DNA of 64,000 nucleotides from Ulvibacter algarum (GTDB lineage Bacteria; Bacteroidota; Bacteroidia; Flavobacteriales; Flavobacteriaceae): NCBI GenBank assembly GCA_947488905.1, contig CANLBJ010000002.1, positions 434,001 to 498,000 of the forward strand, read 5' to 3'. Shown piece by piece: positions 43,399 to 52,116 of this stretch (position 1 is its first letter; each line of letters starts with the position of its first letter). The notes under the pieces were generated by a model. It saw only the letters and a program-made list of their open reading frames with translations, ran no database searches and was not told where the DNA came from. The position numbers and the translations under genes were made by a program.

Positions 43399-43983
43399 TT
43401 ATTTAACTACTTTTATACTGTTCCACGCAGATTGATAAGCTTCTTCTAGGTGTGTCTTATCTAACTGAAATGCACCTCTTTTTTGAATAATCATTAAAAA
43501 AGACAAAGGGTTAATTGCATATGCGTATAATAAATATTCTGATATAGGTTTAATTATACCTTCTTCTTTACCGCGAGTCCATAAATCGAGTAGGGGTTGA
43601 AGGTGTTTAATTCCTTTTTGTCTACTTTGTTCGTCAATCATAGGAGTGTTATCACACTGTGCTAAAAACATAGCATTTTCACATTCCTTCAATTTGAAAT
43701 CTGCAATACGATTCCAGATTAGCTTAAAACCTTCTTCAATAGGCATATTTTCTTTATAAGTTTCAAAGGCATATTTAGTATACTCAGCTTTTACTTCTAT
43801 ATAGGTTTTATTCACTAAATCTTGTTTGTTTTCAAAGTATAAATAGATAGTCGCTGGCGAAACTTTTGCCATTTTAGCAATTTTACTCATTGGCGTTGCG
43901 TGAAAACCATTATTATTCACAAGCTCAATAGTAGCCTTTACTAATGCGTTACGTTTATCTATGCTTTTTTGAAGTTTAGCCAT
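43399..43983 (-). CDS. TetR-family transcriptional regulator
   Basis: 194 residues. N-terminal TetR HTH (residues ~10-57): LVKATIELVNNNGFHATPMSKIAKMAKVSPATIYLYFENKQDLVN. The C-terminal ~130 residues form the ligand pocket, low in conservation. First gene of the operon with the nitroreductase, MDR, iron ADH and DJ-1-like genes. A perfect 14-bp palindrome lies directly upstream of its -7 box (44020-44033), so it most likely represses its own operon until an electrophilic ligand binds (inference). Confidence 0.93.
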   Translation of the reverse strand: MAKLQKSIDKRNALVKATIELVNNNGFHATPMSKIAKMAKVSPATIYLYFENKQDLVNKTYIEVKAEYTKYAFETYKENMPIEEGFKLIWNRIADFKLKECENAMFLAQCDNTPMIDEQSRQKGIKHLQPLLDLWTRGKEEGIIKPISEYLLYAYAINPLSFLMIIQKRGAFQLDKTHLEEAYQSAWNSIKVVK

Positions 43984-44003
43984 CTTGTTTTTTAATTATG
44001 ATA

Positions 44004-44033
44004 CAAAGATATATCTAAAAATGAACGTTCATT
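44004..44033 (-). promoter_or_regulatory. Promoter and TetR-type operator of the redox operon
   Basis: On the minus strand a TAtcTTTG -7 box (44004-44011). Immediately upstream of it is the perfect palindrome AATGAACGTTCATT (44020-44033), the form of site TetR-family repressors bind. A repressor there would cover the spacer between the -7 and -33 elements. The rest of the 331-bp gap to the next gene at 44315 is AT-rich and I see nothing else in it. Confidence 0.7.
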
Positions 44034-44314
44034 CACTTTTAACAAAAATTTGGATTTAACTTAGTACAATTGTTAAAATTAACCTTTGGTTTTTTTAATA
44101 CTGAAAACAGTGATAATTGAATGGTAAATTTTAAAGATTACCACTGTATGTTTTGAAAATCAATTATTTAGGTGTGAGATGATTTTTGTTGTAATAAAGG
44201 CTAGATTTTTTGTAGGAAATACAGGTGTTAAAAAACATCATTTAGTGTTAAAATCGGTGTAGTGTATGTTTAATAGGTTTAAATTCGCAATCTTCTAATT
44301 TTTAATGCATTCAC

Positions 44315-46639
44315 ATGAAGAACATATTTTTAATATTCTGTTTATTTTCGATCAATATATATGCTCAAGTAGGTATAAATACAACAATGCCAGACGCTTC
44401 GGCGATGTTAGATGTTTCAAGTACTGATAAAGGTATTTTGGTACCTAGGGTAAGTTTAACTTCTAGTACAGACGTAGCCACTATTTCTTCTCCTGTGGAG
44501 AGTTTATTAGTGTATAACACTGCTACAGTTTTAGATGTTACACCAGGTTACTATTACTGGAGTGGAGCGGCTTGGTCTAAAGTAGCAACCGTTCAAAATG
44601 CTAATGTTGAATGGAAAATAACAGGAAATGTTTCTACAGATGATTCTGTTAATTTTATTGGTACTACAGATGATCAAGATTTAGTTTTTAAACGAAATAA
44701 CGTACAAGCTGGTTTGCTAAATTCTAATAATACTTCATTTGGTGTTAACAGTTTACCACTTTCAACAACAGGTACAGATAATGTTAGTATTGGTGTAAAC
44801 GCTATGTCTTCTAATATAACCGGTAGAGAGAATATAGCTATTGGGCAAAACGCTTTACGCGATAATCAAGATGGAACAAGTAATACTGCAGTAGGCTTTA
44901 ATACACTTATTGCAAATACTGCGAGTTCTAACACAGCAATTGGATCTAGTACTTTAGTTAATAATACTTCTGGATCAGGTAATACAGGAGTTGGTTCGTT
45001 AACATTGAATCAAAATACTATAGGAGGAAACAATACTGCAATAGGTATGCAATCACTAACTAAAAACACAACAGGAACTAATAATACTGCTAGTGGACTT
45101 TTTTCATTGTTTGATAATACAACAGGAACTCACAACACAGCTAGTGGATCTGAATCTTTAACTTTTAATACTAGTGGTGATTATAACACTGCTATAGGTA
45201 CTAATGCGCTGTATTCTAATAAGACTGCAAATGAAAATACTGCAGTGGGAGCAAATGCTTTGTATGCTAATATTACTGGATTAAATAATACCGCTTTAGG
45301 AACTAATGTATTAAAAGATAACACAGCAAGTAATAATACTGCTGTTGGTAAAGATGCATTAACTGGTAATACAAATGGGAGTAGTAATGTGGCACTAGGG
45401 GTAAGAGCATTAGTTACTAATAATGGGCATTATAATGTAGCTACAGGAGTAAATGCTTTAGCTGCTAATACTATTGCTAGTTTTAATACAGCAAACGGAT
45501 ACAATTCTTTAAATGCTAATACAGAAGGAGGTAGAAATACTGCAACAGGCTCAAATTCTTTATATAAAAATGAAACTGGAGCTGGTAATACAGCTGTAGG
45601 GTCAAGCTCATTGTATGAAAATATTCTTGGAGGTAATAATACAGCAGTTGGTAGTGGTGCACTTTATAATAATATAGCAAGTAGTAACACAGGTGTGGGT
45701 ACAAATGCACTTTATAATAATACAACGGGACAACATAATATAGCTAGTGGAGTAAATTCATTACTTTATAACACTGAAGGGTCCGGTAATATAGCTAGTG
45801 GTGTAAATGCATTACTCAATAATACTATAGGTAATTATAATACAGGATTAGGCTTTGGTTCTATGGCAGCAAATACAGAAGGTGCTTACAATGTTGGATT
45901 AGGAGTAAACGCTTTAAATTCTAATACATTAGGTGGTTTTAATACCTCTTTAGGTAGTTCTTCATCAAATTCTAATACTTTAGGTGTATATAATACAGCT
46001 GTTGGGTATAATGCATTTCCTGCAAATACAGAAGGAAATAGAAATGTTGCATTAGGTTTTAACTCTCTTACCGATAATACCACAGGTGATTATAATGTTG
46101 GAATAGGCTTCAATGCTAATAATTCTGTTAGTGGAGGTGGAACAGGTGATAATAATATAGCAATTGGTTATAACGCTGTTGTTCCGGACACAGATCTTAG
46201 TAACCAAGTACGCATAGGTAATACATTGATAAGTTACGCGGGTGTTCAAGTAGCTTGGGATGTAACTTCAGATAAGAGATGGAAAAACACCATTGAGAAT
46301 TCTAACTTAGGTTTAAATTTCATTAACAATATACGTCCTGTATCATATTTCAGAAATAATGATAAAACTAATAGAATTGAATATGGCTTTATAGCTCAAG
46401 AATTAAAAGAAGCTTTAAAAAGTTCTGGTGTTAAAGGTAAAAGCATCGTTTCTGAAGATACTCAAGGAATGTTGAGTGTACGATATAACGATTTATTTTC
46501 TCCAATAGTTAAAGCAATACAAGAACAAACAAATCAAATAGAAGTGCTAAAGACTGAGAATGAAATTTTAAAGTTAAAACAAGAGGCTATTGTGAATGAG
46601 TTGCAGGAAATTAAAGATTTGTTATTAAATAAAAAGTAA
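44315..46639 (+). CDS. Secreted head-repeat fibre protein with C-terminal S74 chaperone domain
   Basis: 774 residues. Signal peptide at 1-17 (FSINIYAQVGINTTMPDAS), N-terminal module as in the 25658 gene. From ~150 to ~630 about 28 tandem repeats of 14-23 residues with the pattern NTAxG-x-x-x-L-x-x-NTTG (for example NNTAIGMQSLTKNTTGT), a left-handed parallel roll as in YadA heads. The C-terminus is a peptidase S74 domain (SDKRWKNTI at ~654, then YGFIAQELKEAL), an intramolecular chaperone that drives trimerisation and may cleave itself off, followed by a coiled coil. Surface fibre or adhesin. No close neighbour shares its direction. Confidence 0.88.
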   Translation: MKNIFLIFCLFSINIYAQVGINTTMPDASAMLDVSSTDKGILVPRVSLTSSTDVATISSPVESLLVYNTATVLDVTPGYYYWSGAAWSKVATVQNANVEWKITGNVSTDDSVNFIGTTDDQDLVFKRNNVQAGLLNSNNTSFGVNSLPLSTTGTDNVSIGVNAMSSNITGRENIAIGQNALRDNQDGTSNTAVGFNTLIANTASSNTAIGSSTLVNNTSGSGNTGVGSLTLNQNTIGGNNTAIGMQSLTKNTTGTNNTASGLFSLFDNTTGTHNTASGSESLTFNTSGDYNTAIGTNALYSNKTANENTAVGANALYANITGLNNTALGTNVLKDNTASNNTAVGKDALTGNTNGSSNVALGVRALVTNNGHYNVATGVNALAANTIASFNTANGYNSLNANTEGGRNTATGSNSLYKNETGAGNTAVGSSSLYENILGGNNTAVGSGALYNNIASSNTGVGTNALYNNTTGQHNIASGVNSLLYNTEGSGNIASGVNALLNNTIGNYNTGLGFGSMAANTEGAYNVGLGVNALNSNTLGGFNTSLGSSSSNSNTLGVYNTAVGYNAFPANTEGNRNVALGFNSLTDNTTGDYNVGIGFNANNSVSGGGTGDNNIAIGYNAVVPDTDLSNQVRIGNTLISYAGVQVAWDVTSDKRWKNTIENSNLGLNFINNIRPVSYFRNNDKTNRIEYGFIAQELKEALKSSGVKGKSIVSEDTQGMLSVRYNDLFSPIVKAIQEQTNQIEVLKTENEILKLKQEAIVNELQEIKDLLLNKK

Positions 46640-46655
46640 GATTGTTTGAGCTTAA

Positions 46656-47549
46656 TTATGCATTGATGCTGGGAGAACAAGAAGCTCTTTTTAAGAGCAT
46701 ATATTCACCATTGTGTTTAAACTCCTTAATAGATTGTCCTACGATGCGTTTAAATGTTTTAGATAGATGACTAACATCAGTAAAACCAAGCTCATCTGCT
46801 ATTTGAGTCAACGTGAAATCTGAATTTAATAATCGAATTTCTACTAATTTTAGCTTTGCCTTTAAAATATAGTCACGTAAAGACATATGTACTTGTTTCT
46901 TGAAATATTCACTCACATAAGTGGGGGACATATTAAACACTTCAGAGAGGTTATCAACTTTAAGTAATTCGGTTTTATCAATATTTTCATTAATATAAAT
47001 GAGCATGTTTTTAATACGGTCATCAGTACTTTTCTGAACTTCTAAATAGTTTCCTTTTTTAATATTTCTTATAAGAACTTCTAATATACTTGTCATTAAG
47101 CTAGTTACAAGGTTTATTGAGGTTTCTCCATAATTTCTAGATTCTTGTAAAATCATATTTACAAGATGCTCAATGTGGTTTCTGTCTAAATCACTTTTAA
47201 TAATATCTCCAGGTAATTGATTGTAATTTGATAGAATATATGATGCTTCTTTAAACCATTCGTTTCTATCAATAGTTATTCTATTAATATTTTTAAAAAA
47301 AGCATCTGTAAACTTCAAGAAAACAAATTTTGTGGGTTTACTAATGGTAAATGAATGACATTTTAAAGGAGGGAGTAAAAACACACTTTCCTTTGTGTAT
47401 GGGTATTCATTGTAGTTAATACACTGAGTTCCTTCACCGCTTTTAATTAATACAAGTTCAAAAAAATTATTTTTAACGGGTCTTTCTTTCCATACAGATA
47501 ACTCAACTTCTTGTATTTCGAAAGGTTTGTACGCTTCAATTATGTCCAT
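46656..47549 (-). CDS. AraC-family transcriptional regulator, copy 1
   Basis: 297 residues. N-terminal cupin-like ligand-binding part; C-terminal ~100 residues with two HTH motifs (VDNLSEVFNMSPTYVSEYFKKQ and LTQIADELGFTDVSHLSKTFKRI). The gene is divergent from the nitroreductase-MDR cluster that begins at 47704, 154 bp apart, so it probably regulates it. It shares the EYFKK...KLKLVEIRL pattern with the AraC protein at 51129, so the two are paralogues flanking one gene cluster. Confidence 0.9.
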   Translation of the reverse strand: MDIIEAYKPFEIQEVELSVWKERPVKNNFFELVLIKSGEGTQCINYNEYPYTKESVFLLPPLKCHSFTISKPTKFVFLKFTDAFFKNINRITIDRNEWFKEASYILSNYNQLPGDIIKSDLDRNHIEHLVNMILQESRNYGETSINLVTSLMTSILEVLIRNIKKGNYLEVQKSTDDRIKNMLIYINENIDKTELLKVDNLSEVFNMSPTYVSEYFKKQVHMSLRDYILKAKLKLVEIRLLNSDFTLTQIADELGFTDVSHLSKTFKRIVGQSIKEFKHNGEYMLLKRASCSPSINA

Positions 47550-47672
47550 ATCAATCTAATTTGCTGTAAAATTACATAATAAAGTAATAAAATTAAGAAA
47601 AAGTTAACTTGAAACCTTTATTTATACAAACATCACCTTTTTTTATACTACTATGTAGCCTTAGTCTAATGA

Positions 47673-47680
47673 TATCTTTG
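47673..47680 (+). promoter_or_regulatory. -7 promoter box of the nitroreductase-MDR cluster
   Basis: TAtcTTTG, 23 bases upstream of the ATG at 47704, in the gap divergent from the araC-type gene. Confidence 0.6.
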
Positions 47681-47703
47681 TGCTATAATTAAAAATTTAT
47701 TCT

Positions 47704-48378
47704 ATGAAAACACCTAATATATCTAAAGCCGAAATTTTAAACGCATTTAACTATAGACACGCAACAAAAGAGTTTGATGCCACTAAAAAAGTATCAGATG
47801 AAGATATGAAGTTCATCTTAGAAACAGCACATTTATCACCTAGTTCATTTGGTTTTGAGCCTTGGCATTTTATCGTTGTTCAGGATAAAGAATTACGCGA
47901 ATTACTTAAACCAGTGGCTTGGGGAGCACCATTAAAATTAGATACTGCAAGCCATTTTGTATTAGGTTTAAGTATGAAAGCACCAATGGTAAAACACGAT
48001 GCAGATTACATAATGCATATGATGAAAGATGTAAAACAACTTCCTGAGGATGTAATTGAAATGTATTCTAAATTTTATAGAGAATTTCAAGAACGTGATT
48101 TTGATTTAGATTCTGATAAAAAATTATTCGATTGGTCTTCAAAACAAACTTACATCGCATTAGGAAATATGATGACGGCTGCAGCTTTAACAGGAATAGA
48201 TAGTTGCCCTATTGAAGGTTTTCACCAAGAAAAAGCGGAAGCTTTATTAAAAGAAAAGTTTGGTGTTGATACAGATAAATATGGCCTTTCATTTATGGTT
48301 GCTTTTGGATACAGAAAAGCAGATCCTGAATTTGGTAAATCTAGAAGAAACTTTGAGGATATAGTAACATTTAAATAA
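47704..48378 (+). CDS. NAD(P)H-dependent nitroreductase (cluster copy)
   Basis: 224 residues. NYRHATKEFDATKKVS, LSPSSFGFEPWHFIVV, SKQTYIALGNMMTAAALTGIDSCPIEGF and SFMVAFGYRKADPE are the nitroreductase family signatures. Close in pattern to the gene at 57833. FMN-dependent reduction of nitro compounds or quinones in the cytoplasm. First gene of a cluster with an MDR reductase, a cupin and a propeller protein; the MDR start is 25 bases downstream of its stop. Confidence 0.93.
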   Translation: MKTPNISKAEILNAFNYRHATKEFDATKKVSDEDMKFILETAHLSPSSFGFEPWHFIVVQDKELRELLKPVAWGAPLKLDTASHFVLGLSMKAPMVKHDADYIMHMMKDVKQLPEDVIEMYSKFYREFQERDFDLDSDKKLFDWSSKQTYIALGNMMTAAALTGIDSCPIEGFHQEKAEALLKEKFGVDTDKYGLSFMVAFGYRKADPEFGKSRRNFEDIVTFK

Positions 48379-48403
48379 TTGTTCATTGATCAAATACAAC
48401 ATT

Positions 48404-49411
48404 ATGAAAGCAATAGGATACAAAGAAAACCTTCCAATAGAAAATATTGAATCGTTACAAGACATAACATTAGATACCCCAAAAGCAACAGGTAGAGACA
48501 TATTAGTTGAGATAAAAGCAATATCAGTAAACCCTGCAGATTATAAAGTACGTGCAGGAATACCTGTAGAAGGTGACGACTGGAAAGTGATTGGTTGGGA
48601 TGCAACCGGTATTGTTAAAGAAGTTGGAGAAGATGTTACGCTTTTTAAAGTAGGAGATGAAGTTTGGTACGCTGGTGATTTTACACGTCAAGGTAGTTAT
48701 GCGCAGTATCAAGTTGTAGATGAGCGTATTGTAGGTGAAAAACCTAAGAGTATTTCTTATGCAGAAGCTGCTGCTTTACCATTAACAACACTTACAGCTT
48801 ATGAAATGTTGTTTGATAGATTACAGGTTTCTAAAGATGATGCTAGCAAATCTATTTTGGTAATAGGTGCTGCTGGTGGTGTTGGTTCTATATTGGTGCA
48901 ACTAGCTAAAAAATTAACGAAATTAAATATTGTTGGTACTGCTTCTCGTCCAGAAACTACAGAGTGGTTAAAAGAGTTAGGCGCAGATGCTGTAATTAAC
49001 CACAGAAATAAACTGAGTGAAGAGTTTGAGAAATACAATTTGCCTGCACCTGATTATATAGTTAGTTTAAATGCTACAGAGCAACATGCAGATGAGATTG
49101 TTAAAGTGATAAAACCTCAAGGTAGATTTGGTTTTATAGATGATCCTAAATCATTTAATGTGATGCCATTTAAGGCAAAAGCTGTGTCTACACATATAGA
49201 GTTTATGTTTACGAGATCTATGTTTCAAACAGAAGATATGATTGAGCAACACAACATTTTAAATACAGTGTCTGAGTTAATTGATAATGGTACAGTAAAA
49301 ACCACTTTGGGAGAAAACTTTGGAGTTATAAATGCTGAGAACCTCAGAAAAGCACATGCTTTTTTAGAAACAGGAAAGGCAAAAGGTAAAATAGTTTTAG
49401 AAGGATTTTAA
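48404..49411 (+). CDS. Zinc-type alcohol dehydrogenase-like MDR oxidoreductase
   Basis: 335 residues from the ATG at 48404; an upstream TTG at 48386 is in frame but improbable. MDR fold without the structural zinc cysteines: AISVNPADYKVR (~43), IGWDATGIVKEVG, GAAGGVGSILVQLAKKLT and a C-terminal ENLRKAHAFLETGKAKGKIVLEGF typical of the quinone oxidoreductase/ZADH group. Likely reduces quinones or enals using NADPH. In the same operon as the nitroreductase upstream, with the cupin gene following 17 bases later. Confidence 0.9.
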   Translation: MKAIGYKENLPIENIESLQDITLDTPKATGRDILVEIKAISVNPADYKVRAGIPVEGDDWKVIGWDATGIVKEVGEDVTLFKVGDEVWYAGDFTRQGSYAQYQVVDERIVGEKPKSISYAEAAALPLTTLTAYEMLFDRLQVSKDDASKSILVIGAAGGVGSILVQLAKKLTKLNIVGTASRPETTEWLKELGADAVINHRNKLSEEFEKYNLPAPDYIVSLNATEQHADEIVKVIKPQGRFGFIDDPKSFNVMPFKAKAVSTHIEFMFTRSMFQTEDMIEQHNILNTVSELIDNGTVKTTLGENFGVINAENLRKAHAFLETGKAKGKIVLEGF

Positions 49412-49428
49412 TATATAAAACAACAAAA

Positions 49429-49902
49429 ATGAACTTTAAATCCATTTTAATAGCAGCAGTAGTAGCTACAATATTTGTAGGAACTACTGTAAATGCGCAA
49501 GTCACAACAATAGATTCTTTAGCAACTTCAAAAGTACAGCATTTTAATTTTGACGACATGGAATCTGAAAATATTGGTGAAGGAATACAGCGTAAATGGT
49601 TTCACGGAGAAAAAGGTCAAATGACCATTTTTAATCTAGAAAAAGATGCACATATTCCTTGGCACCAACATCCAAACGAACAAATTACTTATATCATGTC
49701 TGGTAAAGTAAAAATCAAAACCATTATTGATGGTAAAGAAACGTTTGTAGAAGTTGGAGCAGGAGAAGTTATTGTGTTTCCAGAAAACGTACCGCATGAG
49801 TTTTGGGCTTTAGAAGAAACAGTAGATTTAGATGTACACGTTCCTGTACGTCAAGATTGGTTGACAAAAGAGTTACCAGAATACTTAAAAAAAAGCAAAT
49901 AA
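49429..49902 (+). CDS. Secreted cupin-domain protein
   Basis: 157 residues. Signal peptide at 1-23 (VATIFVGTTVNAQ). Cupin barrel with the metal-binding motif HIPWHQHPNEQ (motif 1) and PENVPHEFWALE (motif 2). Pocket could bind Mn or Fe; a quercetinase-like or sugar-isomerase-like role is possible but not shown. It is part of the nitroreductase cluster, followed one base later by the propeller gene, so a periplasmic step is joined to cytoplasmic reductases. Confidence 0.88.
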   Translation: MNFKSILIAAVVATIFVGTTVNAQVTTIDSLATSKVQHFNFDDMESENIGEGIQRKWFHGEKGQMTIFNLEKDAHIPWHQHPNEQITYIMSGKVKIKTIIDGKETFVEVGAGEVIVFPENVPHEFWALEETVDLDVHVPVRQDWLTKELPEYLKKSK

Positions 49903-49903
49903 G

Positions 49904-51010
49904 ATGAGAAAGCAATTAATCATATTAAGTGTAATGCTATCAGTAATGACTATAAATGCTCAAACAACGTTAGCAGAAGCAGAAGTTTTTGCAACTGTAG
50001 ATCAAGCTGTTGGTAATATTACATTTACAAACAATGGTGATTTGGTGTATAGCCATCATCCATTTTTTGGACCAGAAATTAGAGTAGTTAAGTTTGATAA
50101 AAAAACAAATACAACAACACCGTTTCCTAATCTTGAGTGGAATACTCCTAGAGATACAGATGATAATTATTTAAGTAATGTCTTAGGTATCAGAAATGAT
50201 GAAAACGGTATTATTTGGATGTTAGATATGGCACAACGCGATAATGTAACACCTAAAATAGTGGGTTGGAATACGCTTAGCAATAGTTTAGAACGTATTT
50301 ATTATTTGCCTAAATCTGTAGTGCCGGCAGTAGCACAGCCTAATGATATGGTTGTAGATACTAAAAACGGTTATTTTATTATAGCAGATGAAGGTATTGG
50401 CAATGGTGGTGATGGTAGTAAAGCAGCCTTTATAATTGTAGATATGAAAACTGGCAAAGCACGTCGTGTTTTAGAAGGTACGCGCACTACGTTACCAGAA
50501 AATACACCAACGGTTATTGACGGAAAGCATTTAGCTGTAGATGGAAAAGATTTACTAATTGGTAATGATGGTATTACTGCTGATGCTAGTTTTGAATATA
50601 TATATTATGGGCCGCTAAACGGATCTAAAATATACAGGATTAAAACACTAGATTTAGTTAATCAAGAATTTACAGATACAGTTTTAGAGACTAAGATTGA
50701 AACCTATTCTGAGAAACCTAACAATGGCGGAATGAGTATTGATATGGATGGTAACTTATATTTAACTGCTTTAGAAACTAAAAGTGTTGCTGTGGTTTTA
50801 GCTAAAGATCGTAGTGTGCACACAATGATAAAAAATGATAATTTGGTATGGCCAGATGGTGTAAGTTACAATCATGTAGATGGTTATATGTACGTATCTG
50901 CAGCACAGGTTAATAGAGGTGCTGTATTTAATGATGGTAAAGATTTGTCTACAACACCATTTTACATTTTCAGATTTAAACCTATTACTAAAGGCGTTCC
51001 TTTTAGATAA
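49904..51010 (+). CDS. Secreted major royal jelly/yellow-family beta-propeller protein
   Basis: 368 residues. Signal peptide at 1-19 (MLSVMTINAQ). The pattern of the MRJP/yellow family (six-bladed propeller related to SMP-30/gluconolactonase): DDNYLSNVLGIRNDENGIIWMLD, QPNDMVVD, YIADEG-like YFIIADEG, GGMSIDMDGNLYLTA and WPDGVSYNHVDGYMYVSA. Ligand unknown. Last gene of the cluster with the cupin; a terminator follows. Confidence 0.82.
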   Translation: MRKQLIILSVMLSVMTINAQTTLAEAEVFATVDQAVGNITFTNNGDLVYSHHPFFGPEIRVVKFDKKTNTTTPFPNLEWNTPRDTDDNYLSNVLGIRNDENGIIWMLDMAQRDNVTPKIVGWNTLSNSLERIYYLPKSVVPAVAQPNDMVVDTKNGYFIIADEGIGNGGDGSKAAFIIVDMKTGKARRVLEGTRTTLPENTPTVIDGKHLAVDGKDLLIGNDGITADASFEYIYYGPLNGSKIYRIKTLDLVNQEFTDTVLETKIETYSEKPNNGGMSIDMDGNLYLTALETKSVAVVLAKDRSVHTMIKNDNLVWPDGVSYNHVDGYMYVSAAQVNRGAVFNDGKDLSTTPFYIFRFKPITKGVPFR

Positions 51011-51065
51011 TTTAAGTGTTGATTAATAGTTATATCCATTTTTATTACTGATTAATAGCAAGAAG

Positions 51066-51095
51066 AAGCCACTAGTTTTAGGTGGCTTTTTTTAT
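51066..51095 (+). terminator. Intrinsic terminator of the nitroreductase-MDR cluster
   Basis: AAGCCAC (51066-51072) and GTGGCTT (51082-51088) with a T-run, 56 bases after the propeller gene stop. Confidence 0.8.
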
Positions 51096-51128
51096 TCATA
51101 GAATGTTTAATTTTAGAAAAAACGAATT

Positions 51129-51992
51129 ATGCCAAGAACCATTATAGAAAATATAGTTATCGCAGAATATAAAAAGCAAACCTTTTTTGACTTTTGTAAG
51201 TATACTACCATTCGTTTTTTTGAAATTGTTTATTTTGAAGAAGGCACAGGAACTATAAAGATTAATGGAAAAATAGTGAACTATACTCCAAATAGCGTTT
51301 TTGTGTTCGTTCCGGATGATATTTACATTGTTAATCCAGAAACACCAACATCTACTGTTGCTATTAAGTTTTTAAAGAGTTTTTTCAGAAATACGAATAC
51401 GCAAAACGATACTCTACCTGTTAACGATTGGTTTCGCAAAATTGAATGTATTTTAAACAGCGAAAGTCACCAACTACGTGAAATGCAGTTTGAAACAGAA
51501 TCAGACAAACTACATTTAGTGTCTTTAATTAAAATGGTTTCTACTGAAAATTTGAAAAAACAATCCTATGATGTGTTTATCATTCAAAATTCATTATCCG
51601 TTATTCTTCATTTGATTGCTAGAAACATTCAGTTTTTAAATACCGATATGACTGCCAAGGTTGTGGAGTCTTCAAAAATTCAGCAAATCATAAATTTTAT
51701 TCATACAAATATTTATAATTCAGATTTGTTATCTACTAGAAGTCTTGCCGAAGAATTTCATATGGCAGATAATTATATGAGTGAGTATTTTAAAAAGCAT
51801 ACAGGCATTAGCCTAAAAAAGTATATCATTAATTATAAATTGAAGTTAGTAGAAACACGACTTAAATATACCGATTTACAATTCTCAGAAATAGCAATAG
51901 AACTCGGTTTTACAGATTCTAGCCATTTAAATAAAACTTTTTTAGCCTATAAAGGCATTACTATTGGTGCTTTTAAGGCTGCTTTAGCTTAA
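51129..51992 (+). CDS. AraC-family transcriptional regulator, copy 2
   Basis: 287 residues. N-terminal cupin-type sensor (VYFEEGTGTIKINGKIV), C-terminal HTH pair (SLAEEFHMADNYMSEYFKKHTG and SEIAIELGFTDSSHLNKTFLAYKG). Paralogue of the regulator at 46656. It lies between the nitroreductase cluster upstream and the enoyl-CoA hydratase-like block downstream in the same direction, and could control either. Confidence 0.88.
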   Translation: MPRTIIENIVIAEYKKQTFFDFCKYTTIRFFEIVYFEEGTGTIKINGKIVNYTPNSVFVFVPDDIYIVNPETPTSTVAIKFLKSFFRNTNTQNDTLPVNDWFRKIECILNSESHQLREMQFETESDKLHLVSLIKMVSTENLKKQSYDVFIIQNSLSVILHLIARNIQFLNTDMTAKVVESSKIQQIINFIHTNIYNSDLLSTRSLAEEFHMADNYMSEYFKKHTGISLKKYIINYKLKLVETRLKYTDLQFSEIAIELGFTDSSHLNKTFLAYKGITIGAFKAALA

Positions 51993-52064
51993 GTTTTTAC
52001 TAATAACCTTGTTTTTTACTAATAGCGCTTTGTTTTATACCAAAATGAACCTTGGTTCCTCCTG

Positions 52065-52072
52065 TAAATTTG
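52065..52072 (+). promoter_or_regulatory. -7 promoter box of the enoyl-CoA hydratase-like gene
   Basis: TAaaTTTG, a full TAnnTTTG match, 44 bases upstream of the ATG at 52117. Confidence 0.5.
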
Positions 52073-52116
52073 CAGTGTAATTAAAACACAACACTAATAA
52101 TTTAAAACATAACACC

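Noticed and set aside
45516-46249. Long minus-strand frames across the fibre gene
   Set aside because: They are shadows of the repetitive coding sequence (Tyr/Leu-rich low-complexity), not genes.
44315-46639. Repeats in the fibre gene as a CRISPR or minisatellite
   Set aside because: The repeats are degenerate at DNA level and conserved at protein level (NTAxG pattern).
48386-48403. TTG start for the second MDR gene
   Set aside because: Adds six residues before the conserved MKAIGY N-terminus; ATG at 48404 preferred.
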